Source: Salinicoccus roseus (GTDB taxonomy: Bacteria > Bacillota > Bacilli > Staphylococcales > Salinicoccaceae). From it: a DNA stretch of 64,000 nt. Below the pieces are notes generated by a model that worked only from the letters and a program-made list of their open reading frames with translations, was not told the DNA's origin and searched no databases. The position numbers and the translations under genes were made by a program. Position 1 is the first letter of the stretch. The number at the start of each line of letters is the position of its first letter. Location: contig NZ_RKQJ01000002.1 of NCBI RefSeq assembly GCF_003814515.1, positions 248,001-312,000 of the forward strand, in the 5' to 3' direction. Below, one piece after another: positions 40,717-49,035 of this stretch.

Positions 40717-42183
40717 ATGGAAAAACAAAGAGAAAAGAAAGAATTCAATATCTTCATGGCGCTGCTTCCACTACTGCTCATGATTACAGCAATGGGTACT
40801 GCGGTCATTTGGCTGGGACAGGATCCACATCTGCCGCTCATTTTTGGGACCGCTTCCGCAGCGATCGTCGCACTATTTTATGGATATAAATGGAAAGAAA
40901 TCGAGGATATGATGTATAAGGGAATACGGCTGGCACTGCCGGCAATCGTCATCATCATACTCGTCGGACTCGTCATCGGATCATGGATCGGCGGCGGCAT
41001 CGTCGCTACGATGATCTATTATGGCCTTGCACTGATCAGCCCGGCATTGTTCCTCGTCACCATCACGTTGCTCTGTGCGATTGTGGCGCTGTCCATCGGC
41101 AGTTCCTGGTCCACGATGGCGACGGTCGGTGTTGCAGGAATGGGCATCGGCATGAGCATGGGGATCCCGCCAGCGATGGTGGCAGGCGCAGTCATATCCG
41201 GCTCCTATTTCGGTGACAAGATGTCCCCGATGTCGGATACGACAAACCTTGCTTCAGGACTCACGAATACGGATCTTTTTGTACATATCAAGCACATGTT
41301 CTATACGACCATCCCGGGGCTCATCATTGCACTGACGGCCTTCTTCTTCCTCGGCCGCCAGTTCGGAGGCCAGGGTAATGCCAATGACGCTGAGATTGCC
41401 GGTATGATGCAGTCGCTTGATGGACAGTTCATCATTTCTCCGTGGCTCCTGCTCGTTCCGCTTACCGTAATTATATGCATCGCTTTCAAAATGTCCGCCA
41501 TCCCTGCACTGATCGTCGGCATCGTCCTAGGCTTCCTTTGCCATATCATTGTACAGGGCGGAGATCTGGGAACTGCGATTGCCACACTACAGGGCGGCTA
41601 TGTCATCGAATCCAATAACGATATGATCAATGAACTCTTCAATAACGGCGGCCTCGAATCAATGATGTATACGGTATCGATGACCATCGTCGCCATGACC
41701 TTCGCCGGCATCCTGGAATACAGCGGCATGCTGCAGGCCATTATGAAACAGGTCATCAAAATCGCCAAAGGGACACTCGGCATCGTCACTTCAACGATCG
41801 TCGCTGCGTTCGCAACAAATGCAACGTGTTCGGAGCAATATATATCCATCGTCGTCCCTTCACGAATGTTTTTGCGGACCTATATCGAAAAGAACCTGCA
41901 CTCGAAGAACCTTTCACGTGCACTTGAAGATGGCGGCACACTGACCTCCGTCTTCATCCCGTGGAACACATGCGGTGTCTTCATCTATGGCGTGCTCGGT
42001 GTCGCAGCCTGGGAATATGCCCCTTACGCGATATTCAATCTGGTCGTGCCGTTCATATCGATCCTCCTTGCCGCCACCGGCATCGGCATCGAAAAGATTT
42101 CCGATGAGGAGCGGGAGGACTTCTTGGAGACGCATTATGGTGAGGAGAGAACGAAGGAATCATTGGCGCCTGAAACGGTGTAG
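40717..42183 (+). CDS. Na+/H+ antiporter, NhaC family
   Basis: 488 residues and about eleven helices. NhaC-family loops SIGSSWSTMATVGVAGMGIG (about 128-147), GSYFGDKMSPMSDTTNLAS (about 165-183) and a C-terminal TFIPWNTCG-like segment (TSVFIPWNTCGVF) are clear. It should exchange Na+ (or an organic substrate, as some relatives exchange malate and lactate) for protons. The start is ATG 40717 after GGGTGATAAAT; the open frame extends upstream but overlaps the divergent catalase-like gene. The five-copy repeat array B starts 18 bases after its stop. A second NhaC is at 47616. Confidence 0.85.
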   Translation: MEKQREKKEFNIFMALLPLLLMITAMGTAVIWLGQDPHLPLIFGTASAAIVALFYGYKWKEIEDMMYKGIRLALPAIVIIILVGLVIGSWIGGGIVATMIYYGLALISPALFLVTITLLCAIVALSIGSSWSTMATVGVAGMGIGMSMGIPPAMVAGAVISGSYFGDKMSPMSDTTNLASGLTNTDLFVHIKHMFYTTIPGLIIALTAFFFLGRQFGGQGNANDAEIAGMMQSLDGQFIISPWLLLVPLTVIICIAFKMSAIPALIVGIVLGFLCHIIVQGGDLGTAIATLQGGYVIESNNDMINELFNNGGLESMMYTVSMTIVAMTFAGILEYSGMLQAIMKQVIKIAKGTLGIVTSTIVAAFATNATCSEQYISIVVPSRMFLRTYIEKNLHSKNLSRALEDGGTLTSVFIPWNTCGVFIYGVLGVAAWEYAPYAIFNLVVPFISILLAATGIGIEKISDEEREDFLETHYGEERTKESLAPETV

Positions 42184-42200
42184 CTGAGAGGGGGCCGCTT

Positions 42201-42405
42201 AACTTGCCATCGTTTCGCGTGCGATGGTGAATTAGACCTCCAACTTGCCATCGTTTCGCACGCGACGGTGAATTAGACCTCCAACTTGCCATCGTTTCAC
42301 ACGCAACGGTGAATTAGACCTCCAACTTGCCATCGTTTCACACGCAACGGTGAATTAGACGTCCAACTTGCCATCGTTTCACACGCGATGGTGAATTAGG
42401 CAGAC
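42201..42405. repeat. Array B: five tandem 41-bp extragenic repeats
   Basis: Copies start at 42201, 42242, 42283, 42324 and 42365, an exact 41-base period without spacers. Each reads AACTTGCCATCGTTTC... and ends GGTGAATTAGACCTCC with a few substitutions. Copies 1 and 5 contain the hairpin CCATCG/CGATGG; copies 2-4 weaken it (CGACGG or CAACGG). Period, copy number and placement (after a plus-strand transporter gene, before a terminator shared with a convergent gene) equal those of array A at 11051, and an ungapped alignment of the two consensus units gives 23 identities in 41 by hand count. Confidence 0.9.
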
Positions 42406-42435
42406 ACAATCCGAACAAAATATAAAACGCAAAAG

Positions 42436-42468
42436 AAGCTGCGGACTCCAGCAAGGATTCCGCAGCTT
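42436..42468. terminator. Terminator after array B
   Basis: AAGCTGCGGA / TCCGCAGCTT 10-bp stem with TTTT, between convergent nhaC and the NAD(P)-binding protein gene. Confidence 0.8.
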
Positions 42469-42483
42469 TTCTGATGCTTTCTA

Positions 42484-43107
42484 CTATAATGTGTCTTCCA
42501 CTGGTGTGTCGCCTTCGTGGAGATAATAAGTCTTACCTTCCGGCTTGTTTGTGTCTACGATGTGGGCCAGTACATTTGCTACGTCTTCCCTAGGGATCTC
42601 AGCGATTTCAGTACCGCCTTCAAAGAGTCTGACTTTGCCTGTGCCTGAATCGTTCGTCAGCATGCCTGGGCGCAGGATTGTAAAATCAAGGCCTGAAGCT
42701 TTGAGATGCTCATCTGCACGGTGTTTGGCGTACAGGTAGTGCTGCATCTGCTCGGCTTCTTTAGGTGCATCTGCACCCATGGAACTGAGCATGACGAAGT
42801 GTTTGACACCTGCTTTTTCTGCATTGTCCACAGATTCTATCGCGCCTTCCTGGTCGATCAGCACGGTCATATCGGCGCCTGTGTCGCCACCGGATCCTGC
42901 TGCGAATACAACGGAATCAACGCCTTCGAATGCATGGGAGAAGTCTTTCTGCAGATCACCGAGCACCGTATCGATACCCTTCTCCTTGAACTTTTCCACC
43001 TGTTCTTCTTTGCGGACCATCGCCACCGGCTGATGGCCTTTATCTTTCAGTTTCTCTACAAGCTGATGGCCGACCTGGCCATTTGCACCAATAACAAGTA
43101 CTTTCAT
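42484..43107 (-). CDS. NAD(P)-binding atypical SDR (YhfK-like), second copy
   Basis: 207 residues: MKVLVIGANGQVGHQLVEKL, VLGDLQKDFSHAFEGVD, HFVMLSSMGADAP, FTILRPGMLTND and the ending GDTPVEDTL. It is a close paralogue of the protein at 25401 (same motif order, same length, same GDTPV ending). The family is NmrA/YhfK-like; no substrate is established. AAGGAGGAATGACTAC precedes the ATG. It is a single gene with its own terminator. Confidence 0.85.
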   Translation of the reverse strand: MKVLVIGANGQVGHQLVEKLKDKGHQPVAMVRKEEQVEKFKEKGIDTVLGDLQKDFSHAFEGVDSVVFAAGSGGDTGADMTVLIDQEGAIESVDNAEKAGVKHFVMLSSMGADAPKEAEQMQHYLYAKHRADEHLKASGLDFTILRPGMLTNDSGTGKVRLFEGGTEIAEIPREDVANVLAHIVDTNKPEGKTYYLHEGDTPVEDTL

Positions 43108-43183
43108 GTAGTCATTCCTCCTTGTCTAATCTGTTGTCTATACCCATATGGGGAGGGGGTGCTAAACATGAATTCGTATTATT

Positions 43184-44002
43184 CTACCCGAGCGCGACAT
43201 CGAGGATCATCATGAGGGTGAATCCGAGCATGAGACTCATTGCTGCAAGGTCCGAGTGCCCGTTTTCCTGAGTGCTCGGAATGACCTCTTCGACGACGAC
43301 AAAAATCATTGCACCTGCCGCCAAAGCCAAAGCATACGGCAGAGTCGGACTCATGATCGAAATGGCCAGCACACCGATGACTGCAGCAATCGGTTCGACT
43401 ACTGCCGACATCCACCCCAGGAAGAAGCTCTTCGTGCGCGACATGCCCTCACCCCGCAGTGGCATGGAGACCGCCATTCCTTCCGGAATGTTCTGAAGGC
43501 CGATGCCAAGCGCCAGGGTTGCAGCACCTGCTGCGATTGCTGCACCATCTCCGTTGGCGGAAACGGCACCGAACGCGATTCCGATGGCGAGGCCCTCCGG
43601 AATGTTATGCAGTGTCAGAGAGAATACGAGGAGTGTACTCCGCCGCTTTTTCTTCGCACGCCAGCCTTCCATCCGGTCTTCCGGCGCATTCCTGTGAGCG
43701 TGGGGAATCAATTGGTCGAATGCATAGATGAAAAGTCCCCCGAGCAGGAAACCGACTGCTGGCGGGAACCATTCACCAATGAAGTGGTCCTGACTGTGTT
43801 CGATCGCCGGAGCGAGCAAGGACCAGAAGCTCGCTGCAATCATGACGCCGCCTGCAAAGCCGAGCATCGTATCGAGGAACTTGTCATTCACTTCCTTTGT
43901 GAAAAATACGACGGCTGCCCCAAGCCCCGTCGTAATCCATGTGAACAGTGTCGCTGTGAGCGCCTGCAGCCATGGGTCGAATCCCATAAATGTATCTATC
44001 AT
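43184..44002 (-). CDS. ZIP-family divalent metal transporter
   Basis: 272 residues and eight hydrophobic helices. The metal-binding helices 4 and 5 are visible as SLTLHNIPEGLAIGIAFG (about 128-145) and GLQNIPEGMAVSMPL (about 167-181), both with the HNxPEG/QNxPEG signature. The cytoplasmic loop HAHRNAPEDRMEGWRAKKKRR carries histidines. It imports zinc or a similar divalent cation. ATG 44002 follows AAAGGAATAGACTG; an upstream ATG at 44053 lacks a ribosome site. No metal-responsive operator was recognised. Confidence 0.9.
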   Translation of the reverse strand: MIDTFMGFDPWLQALTATLFTWITTGLGAAVVFFTKEVNDKFLDTMLGFAGGVMIAASFWSLLAPAIEHSQDHFIGEWFPPAVGFLLGGLFIYAFDQLIPHAHRNAPEDRMEGWRAKKKRRSTLLVFSLTLHNIPEGLAIGIAFGAVSANGDGAAIAAGAATLALGIGLQNIPEGMAVSMPLRGEGMSRTKSFFLGWMSAVVEPIAAVIGVLAISIMSPTLPYALALAAGAMIFVVVEEVIPSTQENGHSDLAAMSLMLGFTLMMILDVALG

Positions 44003-44136
44003 CAGTCTATTCCTTTCAAGTATCTGAATATTCCTATGGAAATTATACTCCATTATGGCGTATAGTATCTATAATATGATTCGTTCCATGTTCACTCAAT
44101 ACCACATCGACCAACTGTTAAAACGGAGGGAGCATA

Positions 44137-45024
44137 ATGAAAGCCAGTCTCGCACCTGTGATCATTCTCATCGCTGCAATACTTTGGGGGACGGTAGGCA
44201 CTGCAAAGATATACTTGCCGCCAGGCGTCGACAGCATATCGATCGGAGCCATGCGCCTGATCATCGGCAGCCTCATCCTCCTCATCATCGCCCGGCTCCT
44301 TGGCCAGTTGACCTTCAGAGGATGGCCTGTAAAGATGGTACTCACCGCCGGACTCGCCATGGCACTCTTCCAGCCCTTCTTCTTCAATGCAGTCACACTC
44401 ACTGGTGTCGCGGTCGGTACGGTCGCCTCAATCGGCAGCGCGCCCGTGTTCTCAGGGCTGATCGAGTGGCTTTTCTTCAAAGTCCATCCCGGTCGTGTAT
44501 GGTGGGTTTCCACCACCCTTGCCATCACAGGATGTGCCATCCTGATGTTCAATACGGGATCGATCACCGTCGATCCACTCGGTATCCTTTCCGGTCTTGG
44601 AGCGGGCATATCCTTTGCCAGCTATACGATAATGAACTCCAGGCTTGTGCAGCACCATCACCCGATAGCCACTGCCGCCATCGTCTTTACGATCAGCGCG
44701 CTGATGCTCACGCCATTCCTGCTGTTCAATGACCAGTCATGGCTGATGACGCCAAATGGCATCTCTGCAGCCCTCTACATCGGCCTGTTCGGCACGGGCC
44801 TCGCCTATTTCCTGTTCGCCTATGGCCTGAAATATGTAAAGTCCTCTTCCGCCGTCACACTCGCACTCGCCGAACCATTGACCGCCTCCCTGCTCGGAGT
44901 GCTGTTTGTCGGGGAAGTGCTTGCGCTCTGGTCCTGGGTCGGCCTCCTCATGCTGCTGATGGGACTCGCCATACTGGCGCTCCAGTCGAGGAAGCGCCCG
45001 CGGCAGGTGGATTTGCACACTTAA
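44137..45024 (+). CDS. EamA/DMT-family transporter
   Basis: 295 residues with ten hydrophobic helices arranged as two EamA repeats (about 5-140 and 150-285), e.g. AILWGTVGTAKIYLPPG at the start and LAEPLTASLLGVLFVGEVL, with the typical EP motif, in the last repeat. Proteins of this kind export metabolites or amino acids; substrate unknown. GGAGGGAGCATA precedes the ATG. Convergent with the M24 peptidase gene. Confidence 0.9.
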   Translation: MKASLAPVIILIAAILWGTVGTAKIYLPPGVDSISIGAMRLIIGSLILLIIARLLGQLTFRGWPVKMVLTAGLAMALFQPFFFNAVTLTGVAVGTVASIGSAPVFSGLIEWLFFKVHPGRVWWVSTTLAITGCAILMFNTGSITVDPLGILSGLGAGISFASYTIMNSRLVQHHHPIATAAIVFTISALMLTPFLLFNDQSWLMTPNGISAALYIGLFGTGLAYFLFAYGLKYVKSSSAVTLALAEPLTASLLGVLFVGEVLALWSWVGLLMLLMGLAILALQSRKRPRQVDLHT

Positions 45025-45054
45025 AGACCCGTTTGGCTCAGCCAAACGGGTCTT
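45024..45054. terminator. Terminator between EamA transporter and M24 peptidase
   Basis: 14-bp perfect stem AAGACCCGTTTGGC and complement with a TCA loop, between convergent genes. Confidence 0.85.
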
Positions 45055-45056
45055 CC

Positions 45057-46157
45057 CTATGCTTCAAGTGTGATGCTGTCGATGTCTTTCGGAAATCTTG
45101 TGAAGATGTACGGTGTGTCGTCGATATACAGCATATCTTCTATACGCACGCCGCCAAATCCAGCCTTGTAGACCCCTGGCTCTACAGTAATGACATGCCC
45201 CTTTTCAAGCTTGTCCGTATTCTGTGCATCAAGTGATGGCGCTTCGTGCAGCCCGAGACCCAGACCATGGCCGATACGGTGTGTGAAGTACTCCCCGTAG
45301 CCGTCGGCCTTTATTTCATCACGTGCCGCATCATCGAGCGTATTCATCGGGGCACCGACCTGAGCTTGGCGGATGCCAGCTTCGTTTGCCCTCAGTACGG
45401 AGTTGTAGATGGCCGTCTGCTCCTCGGTCGGCTCACCAATGATGAAAGTGCGTGTCATGTCCGATACATAGCGGTCCTTCGTCACCACACCGAAGTCAAT
45501 GAGCAGGAAGTGACCTGGTTCGACGGTGGTCTCCCCCGATGTGCCATGCGGCAGTGCGGAATTCTCTCCCGTCAGCACGAGTGGTCCGAATGATACATCC
45601 ATTGCACCATGCGCTTTTACCCGGGCCAACAGGAATTCTGCGATTTCCTTCTCCTTCTTGCCGGACACCGGTTCATTCACCAGGTCGGCCAGAGCCTTTT
45701 CTGTAATGTCCACCGCTTCCTGGAGCTTCTCCCTGTCGTCGTCATCCTTCTTGCCGCGCAGCTGGTTTATTTGATCCTCTACGGAGTGTATCTGATCGCC
45801 TGTATAGTTTTCAAGGAGCCTCTGATAGCGGTTGTAGGTCACATGTCCGCCTTCGATACCCAGTGACTCCGCGTCGATCGCATGTTCGAAGATCAGCCTG
45901 AATGCGTCTTCCCCATCATTATACGGCAGATGGTTGTCGACGGTCGCCGTATCATTGACGACTTCCTGATCAAGTGCCGGGAACATCAGAGCCGTATCAT
46001 TCGTCTTTACGTTGATCAGCAGGGCGAGCACCCTTTCATGGGGCTCGATATGGCAGCCTGTGAAATAGAAGACGTTCGTCGGTTCTGTAATGACCACCAT
46101 ATCCAAATCAAGCATTGATGTAAGTTTTTCCACTCTCTCTTTGTATTTCTGTGTCAT
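45057..46157 (-). CDS. M24-family aminopeptidase (Xaa-Pro peptidase)
   Basis: 366 residues. N-terminal creatinase-like domain (about 1-130) and C-terminal pita-bread domain with the five metal ligands: Asp in FLLIDFGVV, Asp in VSDMTRTF, His in HRIGHGLGLGLHE, Glu in TVEPGVY and Glu in VRIEDML. It removes N-terminal residues preceding proline from peptides in the cytoplasm. ATG 46157 is chosen because AAAGG lies nine bases upstream; ATG 46166 would leave no spacing. It is a single gene. Confidence 0.9.
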   Translation of the reverse strand: MTQKYKERVEKLTSMLDLDMVVITEPTNVFYFTGCHIEPHERVLALLINVKTNDTALMFPALDQEVVNDTATVDNHLPYNDGEDAFRLIFEHAIDAESLGIEGGHVTYNRYQRLLENYTGDQIHSVEDQINQLRGKKDDDDREKLQEAVDITEKALADLVNEPVSGKKEKEIAEFLLARVKAHGAMDVSFGPLVLTGENSALPHGTSGETTVEPGHFLLIDFGVVTKDRYVSDMTRTFIIGEPTEEQTAIYNSVLRANEAGIRQAQVGAPMNTLDDAARDEIKADGYGEYFTHRIGHGLGLGLHEAPSLDAQNTDKLEKGHVITVEPGVYKAGFGGVRIEDMLYIDDTPYIFTRFPKDIDSITLEA

Positions 46158-46272
46158 CTCCAACATCCTTTCTCATTCATTTCATCATTTCCAATATACC
46201 ACAGGTTGAGTAAATATAAATTCCATGCCACTTATGCTACCATTACAGTATCGAAAAATGGAGGCCTGGTTC

Positions 46273-46884
46273 ATGTCACTATCATCCATCAAGCAGCTCC
46301 ATAAGGAGTTCAATCCCACATTCTGCATCCAGCCCCACATCACCGTCTCCCTCCTATTGCTCTATACAATCATCAGCGGCATCTTCGGCTACCTGCTCGG
46401 CGTAGAAATCTTCTCACAGGAGACGATACCTGGTGTCCTGCTCTTTGAAATCCTTCTGCTCCGCCTGGGAGTCCTCACCCTGTATGCTATGGCCAACCTG
46501 TTCTTCCTCTATCTCATGATCGGGTGGTTCAGAAAGTCATTCGTCCAAGTACCGGTACTTCTATCCTATTACCTCATATTCACAACAGGCGTCTTTATAC
46601 TGACCATACTGATGTTCCTCATCGTCTGGGCATTCCATTCGGTGTTCAGCCTCAATGAATCACCGCTGCTCATCGTCTTCGGGATTTCACTCGTCATCAT
46701 ATTTACCCTGCTGAACCTGTATCCCGGCTATCTTTTTTATCTGGCCATCCGCCACAGGCCCATCGACACTTTCTGGCCCATCATTCTATATGTCATCGGC
46801 ATCCATCTGATCACTTTCATCATGCTGCGCCTGTGGAATGCCGTCGATCTCATATTGATCTGGAATCTCGGCACCTCAACATAA
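46273..46884 (+). CDS. Integral membrane protein of unknown function
   Basis: 203 residues with five hydrophobic segments (about 24-46, 54-80, 92-122, 133-158, 170-190) after a short polar N terminus (MSLSSIKQLHKEFNPTF). No family motif recognised. ATG 46273 follows GGAGGCCTGGTTC; earlier in-frame ATGs at 46225 and 46258 lack a ribosome site. It stands alone, convergent with an acetyltransferase gene. Confidence 0.7.
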   Translation: MSLSSIKQLHKEFNPTFCIQPHITVSLLLLYTIISGIFGYLLGVEIFSQETIPGVLLFEILLLRLGVLTLYAMANLFFLYLMIGWFRKSFVQVPVLLSYYLIFTTGVFILTILMFLIVWAFHSVFSLNESPLLIVFGISLVIIFTLLNLYPGYLFYLAIRHRPIDTFWPIILYVIGIHLITFIMLRLWNAVDLILIWNLGTST

Positions 46885-46886
46885 AA

Positions 46887-46920
46887 AAGATGTGGCCTCC
46901 CAAAGGGTGCCACATCTTTT
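46887..46920. terminator. Terminator between membrane protein and acetyltransferase genes
   Basis: AAAAGATGTGGC / GCCACATCTTTT stem with A and T runs on both sides. Confidence 0.85.
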
Positions 46921-46928
46921 TGCTTCCA

Positions 46929-47486
46929 TCATTCCCTGCCAGGTTCAATCGTCCGGATTACCTTGCACGGGTTGCCCGCGGCGACCACATTTGCCGGCAC
47001 GTCCTTGACGACGACCGCCCCGGATCCGATGACGGCATTATCGCCGATCGTGACTCCCGGATTGACGGTGACATCAGCGCCGATCCAGACATTGTCACCA
47101 ATCCTTATCTCTTCGGCATATTCCAGTCCCTGCCGCCTTTTTACAGGATCGATGGGATGATTGACTGTAATGACCGACACATTCGGCCCGAAAGATACAT
47201 CATCACCGATTGTAATCCTTGCAACATCGAGAAAGACGCAGTTGTAGTTTGCATAGAAGTTCCGTCCAACTTTGATGTTGATGCCATAATCGCAGTAGAA
47301 AGGCGCGCGGATGCTCAGCCCCTCTGCGTGATAGCCGAACAGCATGTCCAGCAGCCGCCCCTTGTCTTCGCCATGCGGATGGTTATACTGGTTCATCAGA
47401 TTCTGTGCATTCTCCCTCAAGTGTACAAGTGTTGCATCCTGCGGGTCATAATATTCTCCACGCAGCATCTTTTCCTTTTCCGTCAT
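46929..47486 (-). CDS. Sugar O-acetyltransferase (maltose/galactoside acetyltransferase family)
   Basis: 185 residues. N-terminal Maa domain (MTEKEKMLRGEYYDPQD, LHRENAQNLMNQYN-like region) followed by hexapeptide repeats forming a left-handed beta helix: FYCDYGINIKVG, VSFGPNVSVITVNHPID with the catalytic His, IRIGDNVWIGADVTVNPGV and VIGSGAVVVKDVP. It transfers acetyl from acetyl-CoA to a sugar hydroxyl. ATG 47486 is six bases after GAGGTG; longer frames to 47600 lack support. Confidence 0.9.
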   Translation of the reverse strand: MTEKEKMLRGEYYDPQDATLVHLRENAQNLMNQYNHPHGEDKGRLLDMLFGYHAEGLSIRAPFYCDYGINIKVGRNFYANYNCVFLDVARITIGDDVSFGPNVSVITVNHPIDPVKRRQGLEYAEEIRIGDNVWIGADVTVNPGVTIGDNAVIGSGAVVVKDVPANVVAAGNPCKVIRTIEPGRE

Positions 47487-47615
47487 TCCACTCACCTCGT
47501 CCATAAAAGTTGCTTCCGTTTCATCTTCCCTGTTTGCGCGAGCATTAAGCAGGGCGATGGAAGAAGGGTGTTTCCACGAAGATTTCCCGGGAAATTTCAT
47601 AGTACCGGAGAGGCG

Positions 47616-49019
47616 TCAGGTGCGTGATTTCTTCGCAATGCCGAAGCCGGTCCATCCATAGATGAGCGCAAAGACCACACAAAGATAGCACGGAATCGCC
47701 CATATCAGAAATTCAGAGATGGAGACATCGAGCAATGTCGTATAGTAGATGCCCGAGGTGCCCCATGGAATGAAGGGCAGCACCATCGTGCCGGCATCTT
47801 CAAGTGTGCGGGAAAGGTTCTTGCGCTCCAGACCGAATTCGTCGAATGCATCCTTCATCAATGTGCCGACGACAATGATGACCACTGAAGCCACACCGGC
47901 CGTGAACACCATGACGAGACTTGCCAATACAGTGGCTGAAATCAGGTGGGCCGTCGATTTTATGATGCTGAATATCGCTTCCAGAATGACTTTCAGACAT
48001 CCGCTTGCTTCAATCATACCCGCAAACGCATAGCCGCACAGGATGGTGACGATGATGGTCGTCATGCTCATGATCCCGCCCCTGTTGAGGAGGGACTGCA
48101 TATTTTCATTCGGTTCCGGGAGGATGTGGGAAACCATCTCAAAATTGAATCCATCGACCATTGATGTGAAACCATGGGCGAATCCGAATCCATTCACCAG
48201 AAACCCGATGAAGAGGGCCACGATGCTTGAAAGCAGCATCATCGGCACTATCGGGTACTTTTTGAATGCCCCGATGACGATCACCAGAATCGGCAGCAGC
48301 ATGACCAGGCTGAAATTGAATGCCGTATCAAGCTGGCTCAGCAGCTCCTGGACATTCGGTGCATCGGCCGAACCGGCATCAATCTGCAGCCCCACAATGA
48401 ACCATACGATGAGGCCGATGATGGAAGCCGGGAATGTCGTCCACATCATATGCCTGATATGATCGTATATATTCACACGATTGACCAGCGCCGCGAGATT
48501 CGTCGTATCTGACAGAGGTGACATCTTATCACCGAATACACCACCGGAAATGATGGCACCGGCGGCCATCCCGACATTGATGTCGAGCTCCATCGCAATC
48601 GCAATCAGGGCGATGCCCGCCGTACCGACCGAGCCCCATGCAGTGCCTGTCGCAACCGATACGATAGCTGTCAGAAGGAAGGCACTGACAAGGAAGTAGG
48701 TCGGATCAATGATCTGCAGCCCCCAATAGATCAGGTATGGGACGGTCCCGGAGTAGATCCACGTCCCGATGATGATGCCCACAGCGAGGAGTATGTAGAG
48801 TGCGGGCATGACCGTCTTGAGCAGATCGGCCACCCCCTCCTCCATTTCCCGCCAGCTCAGGCCGACCCGCCAGGCGATGAATCCTGCATATGCGGCTGCA
48901 AGCAGAAGCAGCGGCTGGATGGCAAGCCCCATCACTCCAAAACCGATTCCAATGATGATTGCGAGAACAATAATCGTCGATAATGCTTCAAAGAGTGTCG
49001 GATCCCGTTTTTCCTTCAT
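47616..49019 (-). CDS. Na+/H+ antiporter, NhaC family (second)
   Basis: 467 residues, about eleven helices; GTAWGSVGTAGIALIAIAM, GGVFGDKMSPLSDTTNLAA and LPFIPWGTSGIYYT are the conserved NhaC loops. It is only distantly similar to the NhaC at 40717, mainly in these motifs. It lies 16 bases after the S9 peptidase gene and is probably cotranscribed with it. Exchange of Na+ for protons, or of an organic acid or amine for protons or Na+, is expected. Confidence 0.85.
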   Translation of the reverse strand: MKEKRDPTLFEALSTIIVLAIIIGIGFGVMGLAIQPLLLLAAAYAGFIAWRVGLSWREMEEGVADLLKTVMPALYILLAVGIIIGTWIYSGTVPYLIYWGLQIIDPTYFLVSAFLLTAIVSVATGTAWGSVGTAGIALIAIAMELDINVGMAAGAIISGGVFGDKMSPLSDTTNLAALVNRVNIYDHIRHMMWTTFPASIIGLIVWFIVGLQIDAGSADAPNVQELLSQLDTAFNFSLVMLLPILVIVIGAFKKYPIVPMMLLSSIVALFIGFLVNGFGFAHGFTSMVDGFNFEMVSHILPEPNENMQSLLNRGGIMSMTTIIVTILCGYAFAGMIEASGCLKVILEAIFSIIKSTAHLISATVLASLVMVFTAGVASVVIIVVGTLMKDAFDEFGLERKNLSRTLEDAGTMVLPFIPWGTSGIYYTTLLDVSISEFLIWAIPCYLCVVFALIYGWTGFGIAKKSRT

Positions 49020-49035
49020 GGAAGCCCCCTTTTAA

